Shown here: in pieces, positions 16,200 to 26,377 of the stretch | Position numbering within the stretch: position 1 is the stretch's first letter | Layout of the letters: each line of letters begins with the position of its first letter | Assembly (NCBI RefSeq): GCF_039537965.1 | Contig: NZ_BAABBM010000001.1 | Location: 930,001 to 994,000, forward strand | Direction of reading: 5' to 3' | DNA length: 64,000 nt | From: Sphingomonas limnosediminicola | GTDB taxonomy: Bacteria; Pseudomonadota; Alphaproteobacteria; Sphingomonadales; Sphingomonadaceae | Position numbers and translations under genes: made by a program | Notes under the pieces: model-generated | What the model was told of the DNA's origin: nothing | The model's input: only the letters and a program-made list of their open reading frames with translations | Databases searched by the model: none

Positions 16200-16385
16200 G
16201 TGATCGCTATCCGGAGAATGTTGCGCAGGCTCGGCGCGGATACGCGAGGGGCCACGGCGATTGAATATGGGCTGATTTGCTCGCTTATCATCATCGCGAT
16301 GATGACCGGGCTGGCTGCGCTTGGCGGCGGTAGCGCCGGCATGTGGGGCAAGATCCAGTCGAATGTCGAAACTTCGATGAAATAA
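16200..16385 (+). CDS. Flp family type IVb pilin
   Basis: A 61-residue prepilin. Residues to about 17 form the short charged leader (MLRRLGADTRGA), then the cleavage-proximal TAIEYGLICSLIIIAMMTGLAALGG hydrophobic segment with the E-Y pair conserved in Flp pilins. After cleavage by a TadV-type peptidase the pilin builds thin tight-adherence pili. GTG at 16200 has AGGAGG just upstream. No other tad genes are seen in the window, so this is an isolated pilin gene, and the machinery must lie elsewhere. Two GTTAAC sites lie 50-80 bases upstream. Confidence 0.85.
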   Translation: MIAIRRMLRRLGADTRGATAIEYGLICSLIIIAMMTGLAALGGGSAGMWGKIQSNVETSMK

Positions 16386-16398
16386 GGCTCTGCGGGCT

Positions 16399-17856
16399 TC
16401 AGGTCCGCCGCTGTCCGAACACGACGAGCTTCACCTTGCGGCCCGGCGCCAGGGCGCTGTTCGCGTCGAGCCCGTTGAGCGTTAGGAAGCGTTCCAGCTT
16501 GAAATCGCGATAGGCCATTTGTCTCGCGAGCGACTGTACCGTGTCGCCGCGTTCCAACGTCACCACGTGAATCACCCGAGGCCGGATCGCGGCCGCCTCC
16601 TGGGGCGTGATGCGGCGCAGTGAGTTCACCATCGGCGCGAACGGGCCGATCCCGTAGCCGCCAGGCGTAATCATCACGAAGTGATAGATACGCTGCGGAT
16701 CCCATTGGTAAGCGATGACACTGGCGTCGACGAGCCCGGACGAGGTGTTCACGCGCGCCGTTGTGTAAGCCGCTGCTACGCCGTTTATGGACGTGTGCTG
16801 CGGCGGTGGAATGGAGAGCTGCTGCTGACCCCGCGTCAATTCCTGAAATACGCGCAGGATATAATCGTCGAGACTGCCACGGAACCCGCCGCCGCCACCG
16901 AATTGCGCCTTCCCGGCCGAGCCCGAGATGGTCACTGCGCGCGTACCGTTCGACATCAGATAGCCCGTTGGCACGGTAAAGAAGATGCGCAGGTCCGGAT
17001 GCGTAAAGGTCGGCCCGTCGATGATGCCCTGCGCCGGATCGTCGTCGACCGTCACGCCCTCGACCTGCGCCAGGAAAGTGTCGCGATTGCGCAAGCCAGT
17101 GCCGAGCTTGCCCGTGGCGCGCGCGTCGACAAGGGCCCGCTGCATCCGGTTTTCGCTCAGCGGGTGCGTGCTGGCCCATTCGGGCGTCTGGCGATTGGTC
17201 CTACCCTGCATGCGCGCTTCCAAAGCCGACTGGCGCGACAGGGCCGCAAGAAGTTCGGGACCGCCAACAGGGTCGTAACCCGCCGCGATCATATAGCGGG
17301 TACCGAGTTGGTCGGCCTGATATTCCTGCTCGCGAGAGAAACTCAGCGTGTCGAGCTTCGCGCGCTGCTGGATGACCTGACCAAGGATGGTGTTGCCGAA
17401 GACCGCGCCAAGGATGGAGCCGAGAATGCCGCCCGAGCTGCGCTGTTCATATTGCTCGCGCACGTGGGCATGATTGGCGGCAATGTGCCCGACCTCGTGG
17501 CCGATTGCGAAAGCAAGCTCGGACTCATCATCCATCAGCGCCATCAGCTGACGCGTGATGTAAACATAGCCGCCAGGGACCGAGAAAGCGTTCTCGACCG
17601 GCGAATTCAGCGTCGTGAAATGCAGTGCCTGTCCCGGGTTGGCGACCCCTGAGAACGCGCCGACGCGCCGGCCTACACCATCGACATAAGCCGCTCGCGG
17701 TCCGGTCTCGGCGCCGCCCAGTTCCTGAACGATCGCGGCGTGCTCGCGCTGCGCTTCGGCAACATCTTGCGGATTGAGATAGCGCAGCTGCTGCGCCGCC
17801 GCGGGCGCGATGGCGATCGCCGCAGTTGCAAGTAACAGAAGCGCTCTACGCATCAT
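16399..17856 (-). CDS. M48 family metalloprotease with C-terminal LysM-like domain
   Basis: An exported protease of 485 residues. Residues 1-21 form a signal peptide (ALLLLATAAIAIAPAAAQQ). The zinc-binding motif HEVGH lies near residue 120 in AIGHEVGHIAANHAH, and the third ligand is in EQEYQADQLG. A central domain ends with a stretch resembling a LysM fold (ERGDTVQSLARQMAYRDFKLERFLTLNGL). Related periplasmic proteases (BepA-like) control outer-membrane protein assembly. ATG at 17856 or 17853 is used, with GGAGGG just upstream. It lies 85 bases downstream of accA in the same direction. Confidence 0.92.
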   Translation of the reverse strand: MMRRALLLLATAAIAIAPAAAQQLRYLNPQDVAEAQREHAAIVQELGGAETGPRAAYVDGVGRRVGAFSGVANPGQALHFTTLNSPVENAFSVPGGYVYITRQLMALMDDESELAFAIGHEVGHIAANHAHVREQYEQRSSGGILGSILGAVFGNTILGQVIQQRAKLDTLSFSREQEYQADQLGTRYMIAAGYDPVGGPELLAALSRQSALEARMQGRTNRQTPEWASTHPLSENRMQRALVDARATGKLGTGLRNRDTFLAQVEGVTVDDDPAQGIIDGPTFTHPDLRIFFTVPTGYLMSNGTRAVTISGSAGKAQFGGGGGFRGSLDDYILRVFQELTRGQQQLSIPPPQHTSINGVAAAYTTARVNTSSGLVDASVIAYQWDPQRIYHFVMITPGGYGIGPFAPMVNSLRRITPQEAAAIRPRVIHVVTLERGDTVQSLARQMAYRDFKLERFLTLNGLDANSALAPGRKVKLVVFGQRRT

Positions 17857-17941
17857 GACCCTCCGACTGGCGCCCTTAATCAAGCGCGCCGAATTTGAAC
17901 GGGGAATGACTAAGGCAGGTTCCGGCAGGCAACCGCGAGGC

Positions 17942-18883
17942 TCAGCCGATGGCGAGGAACTTGGCGCGGCGCTGGCTGCGAAGCTCGCTGGAGCCCAGTT
18001 GCGAGCACCCGTCGAGTTCTTCGATGATCGCGCCCTTGAGCGCGCCGATCGCCGCGTCAGGATCGCGGTGCGCCCCGCCAAGCGGCTCATCAACGATGCG
18101 GTCGACGACGCCGAGCGCGAGCTGGTCCTGCGCGGTGAGCTTCATCGCCTCGGCCGCTTCCGGGGCCTTGTCGCGGGTGCGCCAAAGGATCGACGCGCAA
18201 CCTTCAGGCGAGATGACCGAGTAAAACGCGTGCTCGTACATCAGCACCCGGTTGGCCGCCGCAATGGCAATCGCGCCGCCGGAGCCTCCCTCACCGACGA
18301 TCACCGCGATCATCGGCACGCCAAGCGCGAGGCATTCCTCGGTCGAACGGGCAATAGCTTCAGCCTGGCCGCGCTCCTCGGCTTCGACGCCGGGGAACGC
18401 GCCGGCGCTATCGACGAGGCTCACGACTGGAATGCCGAACTGGTCGGCAAGCCGCATCAGGCGGATGGCTTTGCGATAGCCTTCGGGCTTGGCCATGCCA
18501 AAATTATGCTTGAGGCGCGACGCCGTATCGTCGCCCTTCTCGTGCCCCATCAGCATTACCCGGCGGCCGGCGATGCGCGCCAGGCCGCCGATGATCGCTT
18601 GGTCGTCGCCAAAGGCGCGGTCTCCGGCCAGCGGCACGAAATCCTCGGCCAATCCGGCGACGAAGTCCTTGAAGTGCGGACGCTCGGGATGGCGCGCGAC
18701 CTGCACCTTCTGCCAAGGCGTCAGCTTCGCATAAGTGTCGCGAAGCAGCTTGTTCGCCTTGCTTTCGAGGCGGCCGATTTCGGCATCGATGTCGATGGAA
18801 CCGCTGTTTGCGGTCTCCCTAAGCTCAGACACGCGGGTTTCGAGCTCGGCGATGGGCTTTTCAAAATCGAGGTACGTCAACAT
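17942..18883 (-). CDS. accA: Acetyl-CoA carboxylase carboxyltransferase subunit alpha
   Basis: A 313-residue subunit that, with AccD, transfers the carboxyl group from biotin to acetyl-CoA to make malonyl-CoA for fatty acid synthesis. Typical elements: TYLDFEKPIAELE, KLTPWQKVQVARHPERPHFKDF, MGHEKGDDTASRLKHNFGMAKPEGYRKA, DSAGAFPGVEAEERGQAEAIA, GEGGSGGAIAIAAANRVLMYEHAFYSVISPEGCASILW. Length and motif content are normal. It is preceded in the same direction by xerD (34 bases) and followed by the M48 protease gene. Confidence 0.98.
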   Translation of the reverse strand: MLTYLDFEKPIAELETRVSELRETANSGSIDIDAEIGRLESKANKLLRDTYAKLTPWQKVQVARHPERPHFKDFVAGLAEDFVPLAGDRAFGDDQAIIGGLARIAGRRVMLMGHEKGDDTASRLKHNFGMAKPEGYRKAIRLMRLADQFGIPVVSLVDSAGAFPGVEAEERGQAEAIARSTEECLALGVPMIAVIVGEGGSGGAIAIAAANRVLMYEHAFYSVISPEGCASILWRTRDKAPEAAEAMKLTAQDQLALGVVDRIVDEPLGGAHRDPDAAIGALKGAIIEELDGCSQLGSSELRSQRRAKFLAIG

Positions 18884-18917
18884 TGGGTGCGGCGGGTAAG
18901 CGCGGGAGGCCAGAGCG

Positions 18918-19805
18918 TCAACGACTGCGGGTCGCGAGCGGATGGCGGCTATTCACCAGCTCGACCAGCCGGGCGCTGTCGACATGCGTGTAGATTTGGG
19001 TCGTCGCGATGTCGGCATGGCCAAGCAAAGACTGCAGGACGCGGAGATCGGCCCCGCCCGAAAGAAGATGCGTCGCGAAGGCATGGCGCAGGACGTGCGG
19101 GCTGACACGGTCGGGGGAGATGCCACCGTCGGCAGCCATCGCGCGGACGATCTGGAATAGCCGGACACGGCTGATATGCGCTTTTCCGCTCGGAAAGAGC
19201 CAGCGGACGTCGCTAGGAACGTGCTCGAGCCATGCCTGGACCGCCTTCTCGGCGCGCGAGGAGATCGGTACGAGCCGCTCCTTCGATCCCTTGCCGCGGA
19301 GGATGAGAAATGGCTGGCCGGGGCGCACGGCGCCTCGCGGCAGGCTGACGAGCTCGCTGGCGCGCAGACCGGAGCCGTAGAGCAATTCGAGCAGGGCGAG
19401 GTTACGCACTGACGTGGCTTCGCCGCTGGCCGAGCGGTCCTCGGCCGCCTCGAATATGTGGCTGATCTCCGACTCATCGAGGATGCGCGGCAACGGCCGC
19501 TCCAGCCGCGGCCGCGGAAGCGAGGCCGACGGATCGTCCTTCCGCAAACCATCATCGACCAGAAAGCCGTAAAAACGCCTCAGCGCAGCCGCGCGCCGCG
19601 CAACGGTAGAAGGTGCAAGCTCGGCCCATTGTTCGCCAAGCGTCGAAAGATCATCGGCGCTGGCTTGGTTTAACGCGGTGCGAACCCCCTCGGCCGCGCG
19701 CTCAAGGTCGTTGCGGTAGGCAGCGAGCGTGTGCCGTGACGCGCCCGCCTCTGCCGCCATCATGTCGAGGAACCGGTCGACGAGCGCCTCGTCTTCGGGG
19801 CTCAC
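18918..19805 (-). CDS. xerD: Tyrosine recombinase XerD
   Basis: A 295-residue tyrosine recombinase that, with XerC, resolves chromosome dimers at dif. The N-terminal SAM-like core-binding domain (about 5-90) is followed by the catalytic domain. Catalytic residues seen: Arg in GSGLRASELVSL, Lys in GKGSKERLVP, His-x-x-Arg in HVLRHAFATHLL, His in LGHADI, and Tyr in TTQIYTHV. It lies in a stable operon context (accA downstream) and overlaps the upstream hypothetical gene by four bases, so it is a chromosomal Xer protein, not a phage integrase. Confidence 0.95.
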   Translation of the reverse strand: MSPEDEALVDRFLDMMAAEAGASRHTLAAYRNDLERAAEGVRTALNQASADDLSTLGEQWAELAPSTVARRAAALRRFYGFLVDDGLRKDDPSASLPRPRLERPLPRILDESEISHIFEAAEDRSASGEATSVRNLALLELLYGSGLRASELVSLPRGAVRPGQPFLILRGKGSKERLVPISSRAEKAVQAWLEHVPSDVRWLFPSGKAHISRVRLFQIVRAMAADGGISPDRVSPHVLRHAFATHLLSGGADLRVLQSLLGHADIATTQIYTHVDSARLVELVNSRHPLATRSR

Positions 19806-21559
19806 GTCCGGGACAGCGCCTCGGCGGCGATCATCCGGGCCGTGAAATCCTGGCCGGTCCGTTTCAGGCTGCTGATAGCGTGGAACATGTGGGAGCCGGG
19901 CAGCTGCATGAAGCTCGGCGTCTGGAATCCTGTGCCGGTCAGGACGAGGACCGTCCCGGCCTGCCCGCGCTGAGCCGCCCCGTCCATCATCCGCGTCCAG
20001 CTCGTCTGATGCGTGAGCCCGAGGTCGTAGCGTCGGTTCAGCGAGTTCGCCGTATCGTCGGTGATGCGTCCAAGCCCCAGGAGGCCCGCGACCAGGAGCG
20101 CGCTCCGCACCCGGTCCTTGCTCTTATCCCGCTTGATGAACGCGTTGAGGCGGCTCGTGCCCACATCCGTGACATTCGGCGCCCCGAGCGCCAGCATCGC
20201 CCAGCAACGGTCGGATGCTTCATCATCCATCCGCGCTGCTGCCGATGCCCATCGCGCCGCCGCCTGGTCGTAACCGCCCGCTAGCATCGCCGAGATAAGC
20301 TCCGGCGCGTCCTTCGCCAGTTTGGCATCGGGCTGAACCATGGTCGCCGCGCGCGCGACTGCCGCACGGAGGGCTTCTTTCTTCAGGGGGTTCTTGCTGG
20401 CATCGAGCATCTTGCGGATGCCCGCCAGGCGCGCGTCGGCGTCCTTGCCGACGAAAGCCTGGCGCAGTTGCCATGCATCGGTGCCGGCAAGATCGCCCGG
20501 GTCGGTCGCGTCGTAGATCGCGGAATAAAGGTCCATGATGGACTGCGACGAGAAGACGCCGAGGCCGGTCGCCACCATCGCCGAATCCAGACGCTGCTGC
20601 GGAGTGAGCAAGGGTGCCCGTGCCTGGAATGCCCGCAACTGGGGCGAGGCCGCGTTCATCAGCCGGTCCGGCGGCGCCATGCCCGTCGCGGTCGCTAGCC
20701 CGAACCGCCAGGAGGTGAGGCTATCAACCGGGTCCCATTCGATCGTCGCGGCCTGTCCGCCACCGGCCGCGCCGACGACCTTTTGCGCCAGAGCCAGGTC
20801 GATGCCACCAACGCGGCCGCGGCGGCGAGCATCGTCGATTTGCGCGCTGGCCGTCTCCGGCTCCCCGGCAAGCGAGGAGCACATCGCCTGGACCAACGGA
20901 CGGATCATCGGGTCATATTTTCCGATTGGATCCTGAAGCGGACAGAGCGCCGGCGGGTCCGCGGTCGCGAGCGCGCCTTGCACCGCCACCTGCACCATCT
21001 TCGGCGTAAAGCGGTCGGTGTCGACAGCGCTGATGAGCATCTTCGCCGCATCCGCTTCGCCCATGCGAAGCAGCAGCCATGAGCGTTCTGCGACCCAGTC
21101 GACTGGATTCACCTCGACCGGTGCACGCGCCTTGGCCAGCAAGGCATCGCGCAGCGCGATATGCGCCCAGCGCGAGGCCAGTGGCACATCCATGCGGCGC
21201 ATCAGCACCGACAGGAACGCACCGCTCGACGTACCCCACGGATTATCGCCAAGGCCGCGCTGCGCCGGGTTCAGTTCACCGACGACCCACGGATCGCGAC
21301 GCGCCCAACCGGGATATTCGGTCGGTGGCGGCGGTGGCGGCAGGTTGAGGTTCGAGATTTCCTCGACCGCGCTTTCATCGCCGGGCGATACGACGCTGGT
21401 CCCACCTTCAGTGGCGGCACCCGGTTCCGGCGAGCTGGCGACATTGTTCGTGGGCGCCGTGACGGGCGCCGGAACGGGCTGCTGCACAACCTGCTGTGCA
21501 ATCGCGGGCAGTGCGACGGCCACAGCCGCCGTTGCAATCAGTAGAGGCTTAATGCGCAT
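19802..21559 (-). CDS. Hypothetical secreted alpha-helical protein
   Basis: A 585-residue exported protein of unknown function. Residues 1-22 form a signal peptide (LLIATAAVAVALPAIAQQ). A Pro/Thr/Ala-rich linker follows, and then a long region of short helices resembling an alpha-solenoid (repeated Ala/Leu pairs such as WLLLRMGEADAAKMLISA and VAVQGALATADPPAL). The last third has a conserved end around GQAGTVLVLTGTGFQTPSFMQL. It overlaps xerD by four bases, and a 43-residue membrane peptide gene overlaps its start, so a three-gene unit is likely. Probably periplasmic. Confidence 0.75.
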   Translation of the reverse strand: MRIKPLLIATAAVAVALPAIAQQVVQQPVPAPVTAPTNNVASSPEPGAATEGGTSVVSPGDESAVEEISNLNLPPPPPPTEYPGWARRDPWVVGELNPAQRGLGDNPWGTSSGAFLSVLMRRMDVPLASRWAHIALRDALLAKARAPVEVNPVDWVAERSWLLLRMGEADAAKMLISAVDTDRFTPKMVQVAVQGALATADPPALCPLQDPIGKYDPMIRPLVQAMCSSLAGEPETASAQIDDARRRGRVGGIDLALAQKVVGAAGGGQAATIEWDPVDSLTSWRFGLATATGMAPPDRLMNAASPQLRAFQARAPLLTPQQRLDSAMVATGLGVFSSQSIMDLYSAIYDATDPGDLAGTDAWQLRQAFVGKDADARLAGIRKMLDASKNPLKKEALRAAVARAATMVQPDAKLAKDAPELISAMLAGGYDQAAARWASAAARMDDEASDRCWAMLALGAPNVTDVGTSRLNAFIKRDKSKDRVRSALLVAGLLGLGRITDDTANSLNRRYDLGLTHQTSWTRMMDGAAQRGQAGTVLVLTGTGFQTPSFMQLPGSHMFHAISSLKRTGQDFTARMIAAEALSRT

Positions 21560-21680
21560 TGCCCGCAGGGACAGCGACCTCGATTGTGTGGGTTGGCTGT
21601 TCCTTGACCCGGGTCGACAGGACAATGAGCCCGCCAATGATGGCTATCACGACGATGATGATCGGTAGGATGCGAGGCAT
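21549..21680 (-). CDS. 43-residue single-pass membrane peptide
   Basis: An ATG at 21680 opens a 43-codon frame encoding PRILPIIIVVIAIIGGLIVLSTRVKEQ-type sequence: a single hydrophobic helix (about residues 4-22) and a short polar tail ending GNAH. It overlaps the start of the secreted helical protein gene by 11 bases. The hydrophobic helix followed by positive residues suggests a membrane-anchored peptide. No family is recognised, but the composition is unlike random GC-rich frames, and the overlap suggests translational coupling. Confidence 0.55.
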   Translation of the reverse strand: MPRILPIIIVVIAIIGGLIVLSTRVKEQPTHTIEVAVPAGNAH

Positions 21681-21730
21681 AGACGCGGCTTTTGCCGAGG
21701 CGTGAAGCCGCTGTATAGCCTTTTCAAGCG

Positions 21731-22273
21731 ATGGAACTCGGGAAGCGCCTTGATCGACCCGTGGTGCTGGTAGGGCTCATGGGGGTGGGGAAGTCGACGG
21801 TGGGCCGTCGGCTGGCGAAGCGGCTCGGCCTTTCCTTCGTCGACAGCGATTCCGCGATCGAGGACGCTGCTGGTTACTCGCCTGCGGAGATGTTCGAGCG
21901 ATTCGGCGAGAAAGACTTCCGCGACGGCGAACGGCGGTTGGTGGCGCGTCTGGTGGAAGGCGATGTCCGCATCATCGCAACAGGTGGCGGCGCTTACGTG
22001 GACCCGAGCACGCGCCAGCTCCTCAACGAGCGGGCGATCACCGTGTGGCTCGATGCGCCGGTGGACGTGCTCGCGGAACGCACTTCACGGCGCGACACGC
22101 GTGCACAGCTCCGTAACGGGGACCCCAAGTGCACCCTGGAGAAGCTCTCGAAGGAACGCCGGCCTTCCTACGAGAAAGCGCACATCCACGTGAAAAGCGG
22201 CGAAGGCGCCCACAAGGAAGTCGTCGAGGCGATCATCGAGGCGCTCGAGAAGCACCTATCGCAGCGCAGCTGA
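21731..22273 (+). CDS. aroK: Shikimate kinase
   Basis: A 180-residue kinase that phosphorylates shikimate in the aromatic amino acid pathway. Walker A is GLMGVGKSTVGRRL, followed by FVDSDSAIEDAAG (shikimate-binding Asp) and the F-G-E-x-x-F-R segment FGEKDFRDGE. The glycine loop ATGGGAYV and the lid region ERTSRRDTRAQLRNGDP are also seen. Length is normal. It stands at the end of a divergent arrangement: its stop abuts the stop of the CPA2 antiporter gene with no gap. aroB, the usual neighbour, is not present. Confidence 0.96.
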   Translation: MELGKRLDRPVVLVGLMGVGKSTVGRRLAKRLGLSFVDSDSAIEDAAGYSPAEMFERFGEKDFRDGERRLVARLVEGDVRIIATGGGAYVDPSTRQLLNERAITVWLDAPVDVLAERTSRRDTRAQLRNGDPKCTLEKLSKERRPSYEKAHIHVKSGEGAHKEVVEAIIEALEKHLSQRS

Positions 22274-24067
22274 TCAGGAAGCAACCGGGGCTTCCTCTCC
22301 CGGCAGCGGCCGATCCGGCGAAAACGACGTTTCCCACCCGGCCTTCAGGTCACCGGATTCGCTCTGACGCTCCAGCCTCTCGCAGTCGCGCATGCGATAT
22401 TCGCGGTCGACGCGCTCGATCTCGCCGCGGTCGACGCCGCTGGCTTTCAAGGCCGCCCTGCCCATCGCGACGGCGCTCTCGAACAGTTCGCGCTCGGCAA
22501 AGCTAAGGTCGAGCCCGTCGAGCTCGATCAGGTGCCGCCTATCGAATGCGCGAACCATGACCGACGCCTGCGGAAAGGTCTTGAGAACCGCCTTCACCGC
22601 ATCGCGGTTCAGCTCGCCGCCCTCGTTGTCGTTGCAGAATGCGATAACCTTGGCGGTTTCGGCCCCCGCCGTGCGCAGCAGGTCGATGCGCAGCCCATCG
22701 CCGTAGTACACCTTCGTCCCGAACTCGCCGGCAAGCTCAATCTGCCCCGGCTTCTTATCAATCAAAGTGACACCGATACCCTTGGCCATCATCATCTGTG
22801 CGACCGTCTGGCCGAAGCGACCGTAACCGACGACGATGGCGCTGGTCTCCGGCGACAGCTCGGGCCCGTCCAAGCCTTCCGCGCTGACCTCCCGGCGTTC
22901 CAGCCAGTCGGTAATCCGCATCAGGAATGGCGTCGCAGCCATCGATATGGTCACGACGGCGGTGAACAAGGATGCCGCCGTCGACGTGATGAGCAGAGCC
23001 GACGTCGCCTGCGCGAACAGGACGAATCCGAACTCGCCCGCCTGGCTCAGCAAAAGGCCGAGACGGAAGCTCCGAGTCCAGCTGCATCTAAAGGCGCGGC
23101 TGAGTCCAGTCAGCAATATCGTCTTGATCAGGATCACCGCGGCGGCAAGCCCGATGACCATCAGTGGCCGCTGGGAGATCAGGCGCAGATCAAGCAGCAT
23201 GCCGACCGACAGGAAGAACAGGCCGAGAAGGATCGAGCGGAACGGCTCCACATCGCTTTCCAGCTCGTGCCGGTAAGGCGACTCAGCGAGGACGACGCCG
23301 GCGACGAAGGCGCCGAGCGCAGTCGACAGGCTGAATTGCCGCATCAGCGCCGCCGCACCGATCACCGTGAACAGGCCCGCGACGACGAACAGCTCACGCT
23401 CGCCCAGACGACCGATCAGCCGGAACAGCGGATTGAGGACGATGCGACCGAACGCGACGAGGCCGATCACTGCGAGCACCGTGTAGAGAGCGAGCTTCCA
23501 GCCGGTCGGCGCGCTGGGATCCGGCGCCACGCGCGACATCGCGGCGAGAAGTGTGATCAGTGGGACAATCGCGAGATCCTGGAAAAGCAGGATTGAGAAG
23601 GCCCGCTCGCCCTGCGGCGTGTTCAGCTCATTCTCCGAGCGCAGCATCGGCAGGACCTGCGCCGTCGACGATAACGCCAGCGGCAGGCCGATCGCCAGCG
23701 ATGCCTCGATCGTAAAATCGAGGCTGAAATAGAGCAGCGCCGCCAGCGCGAAGCCGCACACCAGCACCTGTGCCAGGCCCAATCCGAAGATGTCGTTGCG
23801 AAGTCGCCAGAGCCTGCTTGGCTGAAGCTCCAGTCCAACAATGAACAAAAGCAGGGCGATGCCGATCTCCGAGACCTGCAAGATCGCTTCGGGGTCGCGG
23901 AACAGGCCGAGGACGGACGGCCCGATCAATACGCCGGCGACGATGTAACCCAAGGTCGCGCCGAGCCCGAGCCGCCGGAACGCTGTCACGAAAACCAGCG
24001 CGACGCCCAGCATCAGCGCTGCTTCGCGAAGCAGCCCTCCATCCGCGATGGAGTGAGAGCCGCTCAC
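22274..24067 (-). CDS. CPA2 family cation:proton antiporter (KefB/KefC-like)
   Basis: A 597-residue membrane protein with about 12 hydrophobic helices (residues 10-385) of the Na+/H+ or K+/H+ exchanger type. A cytoplasmic TrkA-N domain follows, with nucleotide-binding motif AIVVGYGRFGQTVAQMM near residue 415. The membrane region includes GLELQPSRLWRLR and ALSSTAQVLPML. KefB/KefC proteins expel potassium in exchange for protons in response to electrophile stress. The GTG start lies three bases past the stop of the Fe-S scaffold gene, so it is the last gene of the cvpA-cysS cluster. Confidence 0.92.
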   Translation of the reverse strand: MSGSHSIADGGLLREAALMLGVALVFVTAFRRLGLGATLGYIVAGVLIGPSVLGLFRDPEAILQVSEIGIALLLFIVGLELQPSRLWRLRNDIFGLGLAQVLVCGFALAALLYFSLDFTIEASLAIGLPLALSSTAQVLPMLRSENELNTPQGERAFSILLFQDLAIVPLITLLAAMSRVAPDPSAPTGWKLALYTVLAVIGLVAFGRIVLNPLFRLIGRLGERELFVVAGLFTVIGAAALMRQFSLSTALGAFVAGVVLAESPYRHELESDVEPFRSILLGLFFLSVGMLLDLRLISQRPLMVIGLAAAVILIKTILLTGLSRAFRCSWTRSFRLGLLLSQAGEFGFVLFAQATSALLITSTAASLFTAVVTISMAATPFLMRITDWLERREVSAEGLDGPELSPETSAIVVGYGRFGQTVAQMMMAKGIGVTLIDKKPGQIELAGEFGTKVYYGDGLRIDLLRTAGAETAKVIAFCNDNEGGELNRDAVKAVLKTFPQASVMVRAFDRRHLIELDGLDLSFAERELFESAVAMGRAALKASGVDRGEIERVDREYRMRDCERLERQSESGDLKAGWETSFSPDRPLPGEEAPVAS

Positions 24068-24070
24068 CCT

Positions 24071-24486
24071 CTAGGCCGCGTCCAACGCCGCCAGCAACGC
24101 GCGGAAAGGAAGCAGGATGGCGCCGTGCCGAGCCTGCCGTGAACGGGCCGGCGCAAGCACCGCAACGCCGGGCCAGGACCCGTGATGATCATGCTCGTTC
24201 GCAAGCCACCGGCTGAGATCGACCATCGCGGCGGCAACCTGTCCGTGCGTCCGGCCGCGGCAATGCTGCTCGACCAACGCCGCCGATGCCTGGCCGAATG
24301 CGCAAGCCTGAACTTCCATGGACAGGCGCTCCACGCGCCGGTGTTCGTCCAGCTGGACGGCGATCCGAACGCGGCTACCGCAGGTGGGCGAGCGAACCTC
24401 TGCGATCCCGTCCTCGCGGTCGAGCGGATGCGGATCGCTGAGCGACGCGGCGAGGCGCAGGATCTGCGTGGTGTAAAGCGGATCGC

Positions 24487-24490
<4 letters not shown>
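24071..24490 (-). CDS. Iron-sulfur cluster assembly scaffold protein (IscU/SufU-like)
   Basis: A 139-residue IscU-fold protein. Conserved Cys residues are in [12 protein letters not shown] and [12 protein letters not shown], with a third in [10 protein letters not shown], consistent with iron-sulfur scaffold ligands. The C-terminal [23 protein letters not shown] is typical of the sphingomonad version. The ATG at 24490 overlaps the TGA of cysS, which argues for translational coupling; a longer start at 24502 is possible. It may supply clusters or regulate their transfer. It belongs to the cvpA-cysS operon. Confidence 0.85.
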
Positions 24491-25790
<1,300 letters not shown>

Positions 25791-25794
<4 letters not shown>

Positions 25795-26312
25795 GCGTGT
25801 GACGGACGCGGATGGTCGCGCCGCGCCTCGACCCAGTCGACGATCGCGCGGCCGCTGGCGTTGAGCAGCGGATAGGTCCGCGACTTGGTCATCCATTCGG
25901 GCCGGTCGGCCATGGGACCGTAGACCATGTCTGTCGCGAGATTCGCGAGCAAAAAGAACAGAGTTACGCCAAGCAGCCCCTTGATGGCGCCAAACCCGCC
26001 GCCGAGCACGCGGTCGAACGGTCCAAGCACCGGCGAACGCCGTGTCCGCCCGCCGATGGAGCGGGCCAGCAGCTTCACGATGATGAAGCTCGGCAGGAAC
26101 AGGATGGCGAAGGCGAGCACCGCGCCGGCGGCCGGGTTGGTGTGAAAGCTGTTCTGTATCCCTATCCACAGCTGGGTGTGGAACAGCTTGAGCATCAGGA
26201 TCGCCACCACCCAAGCCAGCAGCGAAATGACCTCGTGCACGAACCCGCGCACGAAGCCCACGGCGGCCCCGCCGATCAGCAAGAGGAAGACGAAGACGTC
26301 GAGCGCGGTCAT
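25791..26312 (-). CDS. CvpA family membrane protein
   Basis: A 173-residue inner-membrane protein with the CvpA pattern: an N-terminal helix [24 protein letters not shown], then helices around [40 protein letters not shown] and [15 protein letters not shown]. CvpA proteins are linked to colicin V secretion and, more recently, to envelope stress and bile-acid or antibiotic tolerance. The ATG at 26312 is preferred over 26378 because it begins the first membrane helix. It starts the four-gene overlapping run with cysS. Confidence 0.88.
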
Positions 26313-26377
26313 CAGGGTTCGGCTAGCGAAGTCTTTTGCGCATTGCGAGCCAACAACGCATCGGCCATTCTCAAGCA

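Noticed and set aside
18918..19805. Tyrosine recombinase as a sign of an integrated element
   Set aside because: It fits chromosomal XerD in length and motif and lies in a stable housekeeping operon with accA; no attachment site repeats were seen.
22532..23596. 354-codon frame opposite the CPA2 antiporter
   Set aside because: Very rich in Arg, Gln and His, typical for antisense of a membrane protein gene; no family similarity.
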